Source: Corynebacterium singulare (GTDB lineage Bacteria > Actinomycetota > Actinomycetes > Mycobacteriales > Mycobacteriaceae). From it: DNA of 64,000 nucleotides. Within the stretch, counting starts at the first letter, position 1, and each line of letters starts with the position of its first letter. The notes beneath the pieces were generated by a model. The model searched no databases, had not been told where the DNA came from, and worked only from the letters and a program-made list of their open reading frames with translations. Shown here piece after piece: positions 24,624 to 34,223 of this stretch. A program made the position numbers and the translations under genes. Where the stretch lies: the NCBI RefSeq assembly GCF_000833575.1, contig NZ_CP010827.1, forward strand, positions 2,765,149 through 2,829,148. The letters are read 5' to 3'.

Positions 24624-25603
24624 AGCGTCTCAGCCTTGTCCAGAATCTCCTGTGGCACCTCGATACCCTGCGCCTTTACAGCATCCTCATTGATGACGTA
24701 GGTGTAATCGGACGCGGTCTCCACGGCGGTCTCGGCCGGGTCGGCACCGTCTTGAAGGATGCGCAGCGCCATCTCGCCGGTTTGACGGCCCAACTCCGTG
24801 TAGTCGATACCGATTGTCGCGGCAGCACCGCCTTCGACCGCACCGGAGTCCGCAGCGATGACTGGGATGGTCTTGTCATTCGCCACCTTGATCAGCGAGG
24901 AGATACCGGAGACCACCATGTTGTCCGTCGGGACATAAATTGCATCAACGTCGCCCAGCGCCTCCACCGCCTGCGGAATCTCGGTCACAGAGGTGACGGT
25001 CTGAGACTGTACGCCCATCCCCTGTGATTTAGCGGCTTCCGTAAGCTGGTCTACCTGGACCTTGGAGTTCACTTCGGCGGAGGAGTAGACCACACCGACG
25101 GTTTTCGCGTCGGGGACCAACTGGCTAATGAGCTTGACTTGTTCTTCGATGGGGGCCGCGTCGGACGTACCGGTGACGTTTGCGCCTGGCTTGTCCACGG
25201 ATTCGACAAGCTCCGCTTCAACAGGGTCCGTGACCGCGGTGAAGAGAAGGGGTTTGTCCTTGATGGACTTGCTCATGGCCTGGCCTGCCGGAGTGGCGAT
25301 TGCCAGGTAGAGGTCATGGTTCGCGTTTGCCATCTGCTGCGAGATGGACACCGCGGTACCCTGCTCACCGTTGGCATTCTGGATATCCCAGTCCACGTCC
25401 ACGCCGGCGTCCTCGAACGCGGCCTGGAAACCCTCGGCCGCAGCATCCAGGGACGGGTGCTGGACCAGCTGGTTGATGCCGATGGAGTAGGAGTTCCCAC
25501 CTCCCGAATCGCCGCCGGCGCTTTCCGACGATGACGAGCAGCCCACCAGGGCAGCCGCCCCCAGGGCCAAGGAGGAGAGAACAGTGGCGGTCTTCTTGAA
25601 CAT
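24620..25603 (-). CDS. ABC transporter substrate-binding lipoprotein (TrpX-like, PF04392)
   Basis: A 327-residue lipoprotein. MFKKTATVLSSLALGAAALVGC gives a lipobox, with a Ser/Gly-rich linker after the Cys. The mature part matches the ABC_sub_bind family (YSIGINQLVQHPSLDAA, VGVVYSSAEVNSK, PVIAADSGAVEGGAAATIG, DYTELGRQTGEMALRIL). The start ATG at 25603 has AAGGA upstream. Members of this family near trp genes or trp T-boxes import tryptophan; here the operon is divergent from trpL-trpE. No T-box is seen. Tryptophan as substrate is therefore an inference from context. Confidence 0.88.
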   Translation of the reverse strand: MFKKTATVLSSLALGAAALVGCSSSSESAGGDSGGGNSYSIGINQLVQHPSLDAAAEGFQAAFEDAGVDVDWDIQNANGEQGTAVSISQQMANANHDLYLAIATPAGQAMSKSIKDKPLLFTAVTDPVEAELVESVDKPGANVTGTSDAAPIEEQVKLISQLVPDAKTVGVVYSSAEVNSKVQVDQLTEAAKSQGMGVQSQTVTSVTEIPQAVEALGDVDAIYVPTDNMVVSGISSLIKVANDKTIPVIAADSGAVEGGAAATIGIDYTELGRQTGEMALRILQDGADPAETAVETASDYTYVINEDAVKAQGIEVPQEILDKAETL

Positions 25604-25884
25604 GGCAATCCTTAAGCTAGATAATCAACGGCTGTGGTGACCGTTATTAAAGTCGCTCCACAGGGCCTTAAGCAGCAGTTTTGTAAATTTTCTTGGCCTG
25701 CGGGGGTAACGCACGAAACCCCAAAGCTGTCATTCGACAGAAACAGAGGCGTGCATCACAACCCTCAACTGCATGTTTGCTACATCACTCTGATGTTGAG
25801 CCGTTTTCGCGGAGGACGATTCTCGGGGGTACCCATGTTTCATTTACCTGTACGGCAGAAGGTATCGGTGTTAGAGTCGATGCT

Positions 25885-25923
25885 GTGAAGAACACTTTTA
25901 ACCTTTGGTGGTGGCGCGCGTAA
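25885..25923 (+). CDS. trpL: trp operon leader peptide
   Basis: A 12-residue frame from GTG at 25885, VKNTFNLWWWRA, has three consecutive Trp codons and is followed directly by the attenuator. Ribosome stalling at the Trp codons when charged tRNA-Trp is scarce would favour the antiterminator. Trp-triplet leaders are known from corynebacterial trp operons. Confidence 0.88.
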   Translation: MKNTFNLWWWRA

Positions 25924-25926
25924 CCC

Positions 25927-25977
25927 GCGGGCCCTTTTCTTCTCCCCAATTTTTAAGGCCCGCAGCTGCGGGCTTTT
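25927..25977 (+). promoter_or_regulatory. trp attenuator: antiterminator and terminator hairpins
   Basis: The terminator is GCCCGCAGCTGCGGGC (25958-25973), a perfect self-complement, followed by TTTT. The competing antiterminator pairs GCGGGCC (25927-25933), just after the leader stop, with GGCCCGC (25957-25963), which uses up the 5' arm of the terminator. This is the standard layout of transcription attenuation by leader-peptide translation. Confidence 0.85.
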
Positions 25978-26039
25978 CGGCGTTTTGCTCTTTTGCGAAG
26001 CTCGCGGCAGCACTCACTATCGTTAAAGAAAGACACAGG

Positions 26040-27539
26040 ATGCCGTATACAGCCCAACGTGAGGTCAGGTACATACCCGACGCCAGCGCGCTCTTTTATG
26101 CTCTCGCCACTCCGCAGGATTCCCTGCTTTTAGAGTCCGCCGACATTGAGACCAAGAAGAACCTCACCTGCATCGCCATTACGAAGGCAGCACTCAAGGT
26201 CGTGTGCCGCGGCCAGGAGGTCACCGCAACGGCCTTAACACCAGCCGGTCACTTGCTCTTAGATGAACTTCGTCAGGATTTTTGCTCCAAGATGAGGCAG
26301 AACGGTGAGGTCAGCGCCACCTTTAGCTTCGAACTCTCCACCGAGCACGATGAGCGCGCCCGCCTCCGCGCCACCTCGACCGCAGATATCTTGCGCACGC
26401 TGCAGTTTAGCCAGCTCTATTCCGGCGAGTCACTTCCATTCCTCGGTGGGGGATTCGCCTTCGACTACGTCGACACCTTCGAGTCACTCCCACCGGTGCC
26501 AGACGGACCGAATGAATACCCTGATTATGAATTTCTCGTAGCCGAGCACGTCCTCACGGTGGACCACCTGACTCAGAGGGCAAGGGTTGAGGGGTGGGGC
26601 GTCGACAAGCACGCGCTCGAAGAGGAGCTCGACCTGGCCGCCGTCACCGTACCTGGTACTCCAGAGGCCCCCGCACCGCGAGAGAGCATAAGCGCACGCG
26701 CCTCCATCGACGACGCCACCTTCCGCAGCCACGTTGAGCGGCTCCAGGGCAACGTCCACGCCGGCGATATCTACCAGGTCGTTCCCTCGCGCGAGTTCAG
26801 CATTGAATGCCCCGATGCCTTCGCTGCCTACCGCACGCTGCGTGAGACCAATCCTTCGCCGTACATGTTCTATGTGCGCGGCGCTGAGTACGAACTTTTC
26901 GGCGCTTCGCCGGAATCGAACCTCAAATACACGGCATCGGACCGGCAGGTTCAGCTCTATCCCGTCGCTGGCACCCGTCCCCGCGGCGCCACGCACGAGC
27001 TCGATATCCGCAACGAGCTGGAGATGCGCACCGACGCCAAGGAGGTCTCCGAGCACATCATGCTCGTGGACCTAGCCCGCAATGATCTCGCGCGCGTCGC
27101 TGTTCCTGGCACCCGCAAGGTGGCTGATCTGCTCCAAGTCGACCGCTACTCCCGCGTCATGCACTTGGTCTCCCGCGTCGTGGCCACACTCCACGAGGAT
27201 TTCGACGCCCTCGACGCCTACCGCGCGTGCATGAACATGGGCACGCTGACCGGCGCCCCAAAGCTCCGCGCCATGGAACTCATCCGGGAGACCGAACAGA
27301 CTCGCCGCGGTTCCTTCGGCGGCGCCATTGGCTACCTGCGCGGCGACGGCTCGATGGATAACTGCATCGTCATCCGTTCCGCCTACGTCAAGGATGGCAC
27401 CGCCATCGTCCAAGCAGGTGCCGGCGTCGTCCGCGATTCAATTCCCCAATCCGAAGCCGATGAAACGGTGCACAAGGCCTACGCGGTGCTCAGCGCCATC
27501 GCCCAGGCACAGAGTGCATCCCTGGAGGTCATCCGATGA
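26040..27539 (+). CDS. trpE: anthranilate synthase component I
   Basis: A 499-residue chorismate-using subunit of anthranilate synthase, first step of tryptophan synthesis. The N-terminal LLLES segment (about residues 33-37) is part of the tryptophan feedback-inhibition site. The catalytic domain has QVVPSREF, LFGASPESNL, PVAGTRPRG, TDAKEVSEHIMLVDLARND and GTLTGAPKLRAMELI. The ATG at 26040 is preceded by AGACACAGG; the frame runs further upstream, but that part overlaps the attenuator. It overlaps trpG by 4 bases. Confidence 0.96.
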   Translation: MPYTAQREVRYIPDASALFYALATPQDSLLLESADIETKKNLTCIAITKAALKVVCRGQEVTATALTPAGHLLLDELRQDFCSKMRQNGEVSATFSFELSTEHDERARLRATSTADILRTLQFSQLYSGESLPFLGGGFAFDYVDTFESLPPVPDGPNEYPDYEFLVAEHVLTVDHLTQRARVEGWGVDKHALEEELDLAAVTVPGTPEAPAPRESISARASIDDATFRSHVERLQGNVHAGDIYQVVPSREFSIECPDAFAAYRTLRETNPSPYMFYVRGAEYELFGASPESNLKYTASDRQVQLYPVAGTRPRGATHELDIRNELEMRTDAKEVSEHIMLVDLARNDLARVAVPGTRKVADLLQVDRYSRVMHLVSRVVATLHEDFDALDAYRACMNMGTLTGAPKLRAMELIRETEQTRRGSFGGAIGYLRGDGSMDNCIVIRSAYVKDGTAIVQAGAGVVRDSIPQSEADETVHKAYAVLSAIAQAQSASLEVIR

Positions 27540-28180
27540 ACCCGCACGTTGTCCTCATTGATAACCACGATTCCTTTGTCTACAACCTCGTCGATGCCCT
27601 CGCCGGCTACAACACCACCGTCTTCCGTAACTCGGTCCCGGTGGAGGAGGTGCTCGCTGCGAAGCCCGACATCATCATTCTCTCGCCCGGCCCAGGTCAC
27701 CCCAGGGACGCGGGATCGATGATGCCGCTTATCGACGCCTCCCTCGGCCGCATCCCCATCCTCGGGATCTGCCTTGGTTTCCAGGCGCTCCTCGATCATT
27801 TCGGTGGGACCGTCGAACCCTGCGGCCCAGTCCACGGCTCATCCGTTCCCATGACCCTGACCGATGCGGGGGCACGCCACCCGATCTTTCAAGGCCTCAC
27901 CACCGATTCGGAGCCGGACAACCCAGACTATGTCGGCCGTTTCGTTCCGGTTGCCCGCTACCACTCCTTGGGGTGCGCGAACATTCCGGACGAGATGCGC
28001 AGCCTGGCTTCAACCGAGACAGACATCGGCCCCGTCACCATGGCGGCCGAGACTCTCGACGGGAAAGCCATCGGCCTCCAGTTCCACCCGGAGTCACTCC
28101 TGACACCGACGGGACCCATCATGATCGAGCGCTGTATTGAACAACTATCCGCTATTCCCACTATGGAGGCAGGCAACTAA
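27536..28180 (+). CDS. trpG: anthranilate synthase component II (glutamine amidotransferase)
   Basis: A 214-residue class I glutamine amidotransferase that supplies ammonia to TrpE. The triad is visible as GICLGFQ (Cys about 82) and HPESLLTP (His and Glu near residue 180). The N-terminal LIDNHDSFVYNL and SPGPGHP are typical. The start is ATGA-coupled to trpE, and its TAATG junction is shared with trpD. It is not fused to trpD, unlike in enterics. Confidence 0.96.
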   Translation: MNPHVVLIDNHDSFVYNLVDALAGYNTTVFRNSVPVEEVLAAKPDIIILSPGPGHPRDAGSMMPLIDASLGRIPILGICLGFQALLDHFGGTVEPCGPVHGSSVPMTLTDAGARHPIFQGLTTDSEPDNPDYVGRFVPVARYHSLGCANIPDEMRSLASTETDIGPVTMAAETLDGKAIGLQFHPESLLTPTGPIMIERCIEQLSAIPTMEAGN

Positions 28181-29217
28181 TGACCACCAAGGCTCCACTC
28201 ACGACGCTCCAGAAGTTCCTCGATATTGAGGAGCCCACTCTCGAGCAAGCGATCGAGGTCTTCACTCCCTTGACGGTGGGGGAGTACGACGACATCCACA
28301 TCGCCGCGCTCCTGACCCACATTCGCACACGCGGCGAAACCTTCGCCGATGTAGCCGGCGCGGCCCGCGCCTTCCTGCGCGCAGGGCGTCCCTTCCCGGT
28401 CACCGGCGCGGGCCTCATGGATACCGCCGGCACTGGCGGCGACGGCGCCAACACCATCAACGTCACCACCGGCGCCTCCCTCGTCGCCTCTGCGGGCGAA
28501 GTGAAGATGGTCAAGCACGGCAACCGTTCCGTGTCTTCGAAGTCAGGCTCCGCCGACGTTCTCGAAGCCCTCGGCATTCCGCTCGATCTCGATCCAGAAC
28601 GTGCTGTCCGCCAGCTCGAGGCTTCCAACTTCACGTTCCTTTTCGCCCCGGCCTACAACCCGGCGGTTGCTCACGTGCAACCGGTGCGCAAAGGCCTGGG
28701 CATCTCCACCATCTTCAATACTCTCGGCCCGTTATTGAGCCCCGGCCGGCCCGAGTTCCAGATTATGGGAATCGCCAACCCGGCTCAGGGCCAGCTCATC
28801 GCGGAGGTATTCAAGGATCTCGGCCGAACCCGCGCGCTCGTCGTCCACGGCGCCGGTACCGATGAAATCGCTGTGCACGGCACCACCCAGGTGTGGGAGC
28901 TGCGCGATGGCTCCATTGAACACTACGAACTGACCCCGGAGGAGCTCGGCATTTCCCGCCACGAACTCGCCGATCTCGCCGGTGGTGACGGCCAGGAGAA
29001 CGCTCAGGCGCTTCGCGCGGTCTTTGCCGGCACCGGCAAACCCGCCCACCACGACGCCATCGCCGCCACTGCGGGCGCGATGTTCTACCTCAACGGAACC
29101 ACCAACACCATCGCCGATGGCGTGGCCCATGCAGCCCAGCTCATCACGGACGGCTCCGTCGCCGCCTGGCTCACGAAGCACGAGGAGGCTGATTATGGCT
29201 CTGCCGACCGTGCTTGA
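28180..29217 (+). CDS. trpD: anthranilate phosphoribosyltransferase
   Basis: A 345-residue enzyme that adds the phosphoribosyl group of PRPP to anthranilate. Motifs are DTAGTGGDGANTINVTTGAS (PRPP loop), KHGNRSVSSKSGSADVLEALG and FNTLGPLLSP. It starts in the TAATG overlap with trpG; its 3' end overlaps the trpCF start by 23 bases. Confidence 0.96.
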   Translation: MTTKAPLTTLQKFLDIEEPTLEQAIEVFTPLTVGEYDDIHIAALLTHIRTRGETFADVAGAARAFLRAGRPFPVTGAGLMDTAGTGGDGANTINVTTGASLVASAGEVKMVKHGNRSVSSKSGSADVLEALGIPLDLDPERAVRQLEASNFTFLFAPAYNPAVAHVQPVRKGLGISTIFNTLGPLLSPGRPEFQIMGIANPAQGQLIAEVFKDLGRTRALVVHGAGTDEIAVHGTTQVWELRDGSIEHYELTPEELGISRHELADLAGGDGQENAQALRAVFAGTGKPAHHDAIAATAGAMFYLNGTTNTIADGVAHAAQLITDGSVAAWLTKHEEADYGSADRA

Positions 29218-30577
29218 GGGGATCGTCGCCAAGCGCCGCACCCATCTCCCCGCCATCCGGGAACGTGTGGCCCACGTGGATCTGGAGGCACTCCCTCGTT
29301 CCGAGCGTTCCTTCTTCGATGCCCTTAACGGCACCAACCGCTTCATCATGGAGTGTAAGTCAGCATCGCCATCGCTCGGCCTCATCCGCGACCACTATGA
29401 ACCCGGCGCCATTGCGCGCGTCTATTCCCGCTATGCTTCGGCGATTTCGGTTCTTTGCGAGCCGGAACGTTTCGGCGGCGACTACGACCACCTACAAACC
29501 GTGGCACTCTCCACGCACCTCCCGGTGCTGTGCAAGGACTTCATCATCGATCCGATTCAGGTTTATGCCGCACGCTATTTCGGCGCCGATGCAATCCTGC
29601 TCATGATGTCCATCGTTGATGATGAGACCTACTCCGAACTCAAGCAGCTTGCCGATTCCCTCGGCCTCGACGTCCTCACCGAGGCCATCACCGAAGAGGA
29701 GGTCGCCCGCGCAACAGCCTTTGGCGTCGACGTCATCGGAATCAACAACCGCAATCTGCACGACCTAACGATCGATCTGGACCGCACCGCCCAACTCGCC
29801 CCCCACATTCCTGGGGGCAAGGTCATCGTCTCCGAGTCCGGCATCCGCGATAACCACACCGTTCGTCAGCTCGGCGCTCACGCCAATGCGTTCCTCGTTG
29901 GTTCGCAGCTGACCGGAACCCCGGACATTGACCGTGCTTGCCGTGAACTAGTTTTCGGCACCAACAAAGTCTGCGGTCTCACCACGTGGTCCGCTGCCCA
30001 GGCCGCCCGCGCTGCAGGCGCCGTCTACGGGGGCCTCATCTTCGAGGAGGCTTCTCCACGCACTGTTTCACGTGAAACCGCACACGACATCATCGCTCAC
30101 GAGCCGGACCTGAGTTACGTCGCGGTCTCTCGGCGGACAACCGGCTGGGACGAGCTCGCCTTCGAAGGCGTCGACGCTCTCCAGATTCACGCGCCTTACC
30201 AAGGTAGTACGGAAGCTGAGCTTGATCTCATCGCGTCTGTTCGCGCAGTAGCAGGGGAGCGTCAGGTCTGGCGCGCCATCGATATGACCGCGCCGCACGG
30301 CCCTTCGCTCGCCATCGCGCTTGCCGACGCCGCCGACATGCTCATCCTTGACTCCGGCCCCGGCGGAACGGGAACCTCCTTCGACTGGTCAACCGTACCC
30401 GCCGCCGTTAAGGACAAGGCACTAATCGCCGGCGGACTCAACCTGTCCAACCTCACCGACGCACTCCGCGTTGGCACCCTCGGCCTAGACCTCAACTCCG
30501 GCGTCGAAAACAACGGCCGCAAGGACACTGGGCTCATCGCCCGCACCTTCAACACCATTCGTCACTTTACGTATTAA
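29195..30577 (+). CDS. trpC: bifunctional indole-3-glycerol-phosphate synthase / phosphoribosylanthranilate isomerase
   Basis: A 460-residue fusion. The N-terminal TrpC half (about 1-255) has FIMECKSASPSLGLI, PVLCKDFIIDPIQVY, GINNRNLHDLTIDL and VSESGIRD. The C-terminal TrpF half (about 258-460) has VCGLTTWSAAQAARAAGAVYGGLIF and LDSGPGGTGTSFDW. It thus covers two successive steps, isomerase then synthase. The ATG at 29195 lies inside the end of trpD. A parS site sits in the coding sequence at 30065-30078, where it encodes VSRE in the linker-proximal part of the TrpF half. Confidence 0.95.
   Translation: MALPTVLEGIVAKRRTHLPAIRERVAHVDLEALPRSERSFFDALNGTNRFIMECKSASPSLGLIRDHYEPGAIARVYSRYASAISVLCEPERFGGDYDHLQTVALSTHLPVLCKDFIIDPIQVYAARYFGADAILLMMSIVDDETYSELKQLADSLGLDVLTEAITEEEVARATAFGVDVIGINNRNLHDLTIDLDRTAQLAPHIPGGKVIVSESGIRDNHTVRQLGAHANAFLVGSQLTGTPDIDRACRELVFGTNKVCGLTTWSAAQAARAAGAVYGGLIFEEASPRTVSRETAHDIIAHEPDLSYVAVSRRTTGWDELAFEGVDALQIHAPYQGSTEAELDLIASVRAVAGERQVWRAIDMTAPHGPSLAIALADAADMLILDSGPGGTGTSFDWSTVPAAVKDKALIAGGLNLSNLTDALRVGTLGLDLNSGVENNGRKDTGLIARTFNTIRHFTY
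30065..30078. other. parS site 3, inside trpCF
   Basis: A perfect GTTTCACGTGAAAC core inside coding sequence, read in frame as part of TVSRETA. Confidence 0.9.
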
Positions 30578-30598
30578 GCCCCAACCCAAAGGACCACC

Positions 30599-31813
30599 AT
30601 GACCACTCCATCCGAAACCCGGGAAACGCTCCTTCCGGCCTACTTTGGCGAGTTCGGCGGACAATTCGTCCCCGAATCGCTCATCCCGGCCCTCGACCAA
30701 CTTGAGCAAGCTTTCGTCGATGCTCAGAATGATCCCTCATTCCGCGCGGAACTGGCCGGCTACCTCCGTGACTACCTTGGCCGCCCAACTCCGCTCACCG
30801 AGGCCACCAAGCTCGGCGGCGAGGCACGCATCTTCCTCAAGCGCGAGGACCTCGTCCACGGAGGCGCTCACAAAACCAATCAGGTAATCGGGCAGGCCCT
30901 CCTGGCTAAGCGCATGGGCAAGACCCGCATCATCGCCGAGACCGGAGCCGGCCAGCACGGAACCGCAACCGCCCTCGCGTGTGCACTCCTCGATCTTGAG
31001 TGCGTGGTCTACATGGGCGCTAAAGACGTCGCCCGACAGCAGCCCAACGTCTACCGCATGGAGCTTATGGGCGCGAAGGTCATACCCGTTGATTCCGGAT
31101 CAGGCACACTCAAGGACGCCGTCAACGAAGCCCTCCGCGATTGGACCGCCACCTTCCACGAGTCCCACTACTTGCTCGGCACTGCTGCCGGTCCGCACCC
31201 GTTCCCCACAATTGTGCGTGAGTTCCACAAGGTGATTTCTGAAGAAGCCAAGGCACAAATGATTGAACGCACGGGCGGGCTTCCCGACGTCGTCGTCGCC
31301 TGCGTCGGCGGTGGCTCCAACGCTATCGGAATGTTCGCCGACTTCATCGATGACGAGTCCGTCGAACTCATCGGTGCGGAGCCAGGGGGAGAGGGCCTCA
31401 ACTCCGGACACCATGGCGCCACAATCAACAACGGAACCATCGGCATCCTCCATGGCGCGCGCTCCTATCTCATGCGCAATGCCGATGGACAGGTCGAGGA
31501 ATCCTATTCCATTTCCGCCGGCTTGGACTACCCGGGCGTCGGACCACAGCACGCGCACCTCTCCCAGACAGGCCGTGCCACATATGTCGGCATTACCGAC
31601 GCCGAAGCACTCGAGGCCTTCCAGCTACTCAGCCGCCGCGAGGGCATCATCCCCGCCCTCGAGTCTTCCCACGCCTTGGCCTACGCGCTCAAGCGCAAGG
31701 AAGAAGACATCACTATCCTCGTCTCCCTATCCGGTCGCGGCGACAAGGACATCGATCACGTCCGCCGCACCCTCGAGGAACACCCCGAATTCAAGCTCCC
31801 GGAGGAGAACTAA
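30599..31813 (+). CDS. trpB: tryptophan synthase beta chain
   Basis: A 404-residue PLP enzyme condensing indole with serine. The PLP lysine is in [22 protein letters not shown], followed by [12 protein letters not shown]; the phosphate loop is [12 protein letters not shown]. It starts 21 bases after trpCF with GGACCACC before the ATG, and shares a TAATG junction with trpA. Confidence 0.97.
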   Translation: MTTPSETRETLLPAYFGEFGGQFVPESLIPALDQLEQAFVDAQNDPSFRAELAGYLRDYLGRPTPLTEATKLGGEARIFLKREDLVHGGAHKTNQVIGQALLAKRMGKTRIIAETGAGQHGTATALACALLDLECVVYMGAKDVARQQPNVYRMELMGAKVIPVDSGSGTLKDAVNEALRDWTATFHESHYLLGTAAGPHPFPTIVREFHKVISEEAKAQMIERTGGLPDVVVACVGGGSNAIGMFADFIDDESVELIGAEPGGEGLNSGHHGATINNGTIGILHGARSYLMRNADGQVEESYSISAGLDYPGVGPQHAHLSQTGRATYVGITDAEALEAFQLLSRREGIIPALESSHALAYALKRKEEDITILVSLSGRGDKDIDHVRRTLEEHPEFKLPEEN

Positions 31814-32640
31814 TGAGCCGTTACGAGACACTCTTTTCAACACTCGCCGCCCGTAACGAAGGTGCCTTCGTTCCTTTCATCATGCTCAGCGATCCTGACC
31901 CGGACACGGCACTGGCTATTGTCCGCGCCGCGGTCGCCGGCGGTGCTGATGCCCTCGAACTGGGTGTGCCGTTTTCCGATCCCGTCGCTGACGGCCCCAC
32001 CATTCAGGCCTCTCACATCCGCGCCCTTGCCGGCGGCGCCACCGTCGATTCCGCCATTGCCCAGATCCGCCAGATCCGCTCCGAGTTCCCGGAGCTTCCC
32101 ATCGGCATGCTGATCTACGGCAACGTCCCCTTCACGCGTGGACTCGAAACCTTCTACTCCGAATTCCATGACGCCGGCGCCGATAGCATCCTGCTTCCGG
32201 ACGTCCCCGTCCGCGAAGGTGCCCCATTCGTCGCCGCCGCTGAGAAGGCCGGTATCGATCCCATCTTCATCGCTCCGGCCCAAGCCTCGGAGCAGACACT
32301 CGCCGGGGTGGCCAAGTTCTCCAAGGGCTACATTTACGCCATCTCACGTGATGGCGTCACCGGCACCGAGAAGGAATCAGAAACGCGTGGGCTCGACGAC
32401 GTTGTGAGCAACGTCAAGCGTTTCGGCGGTGCACCGATCCTCCTCGGTTTCGGTATTTCGACCCCTCAACACGTAGCGGATGCCATCGCCGCCGGTGCCG
32501 CCGGCGCCATCACCGGCTCGGCACTCACCAAAATTGTCGACGCCCACCTCGACGAGAACAACAAGCCCACCCCGGAGCTTGCTGATGCCGTCACCTCCTT
32601 CGTTGCTGACATGAAGGCCGCGACTAAGCACCCCAGCTAA
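31813..32640 (+). CDS. trpA: tryptophan synthase alpha chain
   Basis: A 275-residue TIM-barrel lyase releasing indole from indole-glycerol phosphate. Visible are the catalytic Glu in ALELGVPFSDPVADGPTIQ and Asp in the same block, ILLPDVPVREG, and GFGISTPQHV for the phosphate. It is the last gene of the trp operon. Its ATG overlaps the trpB stop. Confidence 0.96.
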   Translation: MSRYETLFSTLAARNEGAFVPFIMLSDPDPDTALAIVRAAVAGGADALELGVPFSDPVADGPTIQASHIRALAGGATVDSAIAQIRQIRSEFPELPIGMLIYGNVPFTRGLETFYSEFHDAGADSILLPDVPVREGAPFVAAAEKAGIDPIFIAPAQASEQTLAGVAKFSKGYIYAISRDGVTGTEKESETRGLDDVVSNVKRFGGAPILLGFGISTPQHVADAIAAGAAGAITGSALTKIVDAHLDENNKPTPELADAVTSFVADMKAATKHPS

Positions 32641-32744
32641 ACCACCCCAGCTGAACCACCACGGCCACCGTCTGCGCCCCACAACCTCGTTGCCGGGGCA
32701 AGCGAACCAGACGCCTGAGCTATCGCCCAACCCTCTCCAGCACA

Positions 32745-32800
32745 AACTGCTCCCCACTAGTTGGACTGAGTAATCAGTTGCTTACTAGTGGGGAGCAGTT
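32745..32800. terminator. 17-bp perfect stem between trpA and the symporter gene
   Basis: AACTGCTCCCCACTAGT (32745-32761) is exactly complementary to 32784-32800; the 22-base loop holds a second small hairpin (ACTGA/TCAGT). It lies between convergent genes and is likely a bidirectional terminator, although no clear T tract follows. Confidence 0.6.
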
Positions 32801-32823
32801 CAGAAGGGAAGGGCAGAAGAAAG

Positions 32824-32837
32824 TTTCACGTGAAACT
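32824..32837. other. parS site 4
   Basis: A perfect GTTTCACGTGAAAC core that overlaps the last two bases of the leftward symporter gene's stop codon. Confidence 0.9.
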
Positions 32838-34071
32838 AGGAGTTGGTGAGCTCCTCGTTCACAGCCGCTTTATCGGATTCGCCCTCAATGCCTTGAATTT
32901 TATCGCGGGCAAAGCGGTCAACAATCATCGCGATTGCGCCATCGCCGGTGACGTTCGCAGCGGTGCCCACAGAGTCGATAGCGATGTAAGCCGCAATCAT
33001 CAGAGCGACCATCGAATCATCAAAGCCCATATTGGATTGCAGGAGACCAACGGCCACCATAACCGCTCCACCCGGTACACCAGGGGCAGCAATCATCATG
33101 ATGCCCAAGAGCAGGATGAAACTCAATGCCTTGCCAAGGTTACCCTCCATACCCGGAGTCATGAACACAATCGCGAAGGCGTAGAGCGTCAGCTTCATCA
33201 TCGAACCAGAAAGGTGGATAGTCGCACACAACGGGATGACAAAACCGGCAACGGGCTTGGAAATACCGTTCTTAAGCGCGGAGTCAAGAGACACAGGAAT
33301 AGTAGCCGCGGACGAAGAGGTACCCAGCGCCGTGAAATACGCCGGAGCCATGTTTTTTAACGCAGTGAAGGGGTTCTTACCAGCTATCGCACCGGCCACC
33401 ACGTACTGGAAAACCAGGTAGACGAGCGTCATGACGACGGAAAGCAGAAGCACCTTCGCGAAGGCGACCATTACCGCGCCAATGTTGCCATTCATACCCA
33501 GAGTGAGGAAGATGCCGAAAATGTAGATAGGCAGCAGCGGGATGACAAAACCCCAGATGACCTTGATGACGATGGCCTCGAACTCTTTGGACAGGGTGTA
33601 GAGGTTGTCAGACTTTACAGTCGTCATAGCAACGCCAACACAGAAGGAGAGGAGTAGCGCCGTCATGACCTCAAATGGTGCCGGCATGAGAACCTCGAAG
33701 TAGGGTTCAAGGGCACCTTCATCGATGTCGGATACATCGGTATTGAGAGTTTGCCCCTTGAGCATGACCGGGTAGAGAAGCTGGGTCAGAGCATAGGCAA
33801 TAAGGCCAGAAATGATGGTGGAACCGTAAGCAATGCCCGCAGTGATGCCGAGCCACTTTCCAGCACCACGGCCCAGTCCAGCGATAGCTGGGGCGACGAG
33901 GGCAAAGATAAGAACTGGGATGAAGAAGCCGAGGAAGTTAGAGAACAGCCCGTTGAAAGTTGCAAAGGTTCTACCGAACCATTCGGGCGCAAACCGGCTT
34001 ACGATAATGCCCAAGATAATCGCCACGATAATCTTGAACAACAGAGAGTTGATAACGCTCTTGAGTTTCAT
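32836..34071 (-). CDS. dicarboxylate/amino acid:cation symporter (DAACS family)
   Basis: A 411-residue membrane protein with about eight transmembrane segments and two re-entrant loops. The DAACS signature is visible as the serine-rich TALGTSSSAATIPVSL loop, the NxxG-like substrate site HLSGSMMK, and AAYIAIDSVGTAANVTGDGAIAMIVDR near the end. The domain order resembles SstT or GltT carriers that bring in serine, glutamate or C4-dicarboxylates with Na+. The exact substrate is open. The ATG at 34071 is used; the stop touches parS site 4. Confidence 0.88.
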   Translation of the reverse strand: MKLKSVINSLLFKIIVAIILGIIVSRFAPEWFGRTFATFNGLFSNFLGFFIPVLIFALVAPAIAGLGRGAGKWLGITAGIAYGSTIISGLIAYALTQLLYPVMLKGQTLNTDVSDIDEGALEPYFEVLMPAPFEVMTALLLSFCVGVAMTTVKSDNLYTLSKEFEAIVIKVIWGFVIPLLPIYIFGIFLTLGMNGNIGAVMVAFAKVLLLSVVMTLVYLVFQYVVAGAIAGKNPFTALKNMAPAYFTALGTSSSAATIPVSLDSALKNGISKPVAGFVIPLCATIHLSGSMMKLTLYAFAIVFMTPGMEGNLGKALSFILLLGIMMIAAPGVPGGAVMVAVGLLQSNMGFDDSMVALMIAAYIAIDSVGTAANVTGDGAIAMIVDRFARDKIQGIEGESDKAAVNEELTNS

Positions 34072-34223
34072 GATTGAGTCTTTTCTATGGTTGGAACCAT
34101 GTGGTTGTCCATCGCCAGGGAATAAAAGCTTTAATATCTGCCAAGCGACACGAAATGTATATTACAGCACCGAACTAATAATTTGAACCGGCTTTCTCGT
34201 CTTCGGATGGGAGGGATAGACTA

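Noticed and set aside
25604..25884. T-box or riboswitch upstream of the TrpX-like gene or trpL
   Set aside because: No T-box signature sequence or long conserved leader was seen; control is explained by the leader-peptide attenuator on the trp side.
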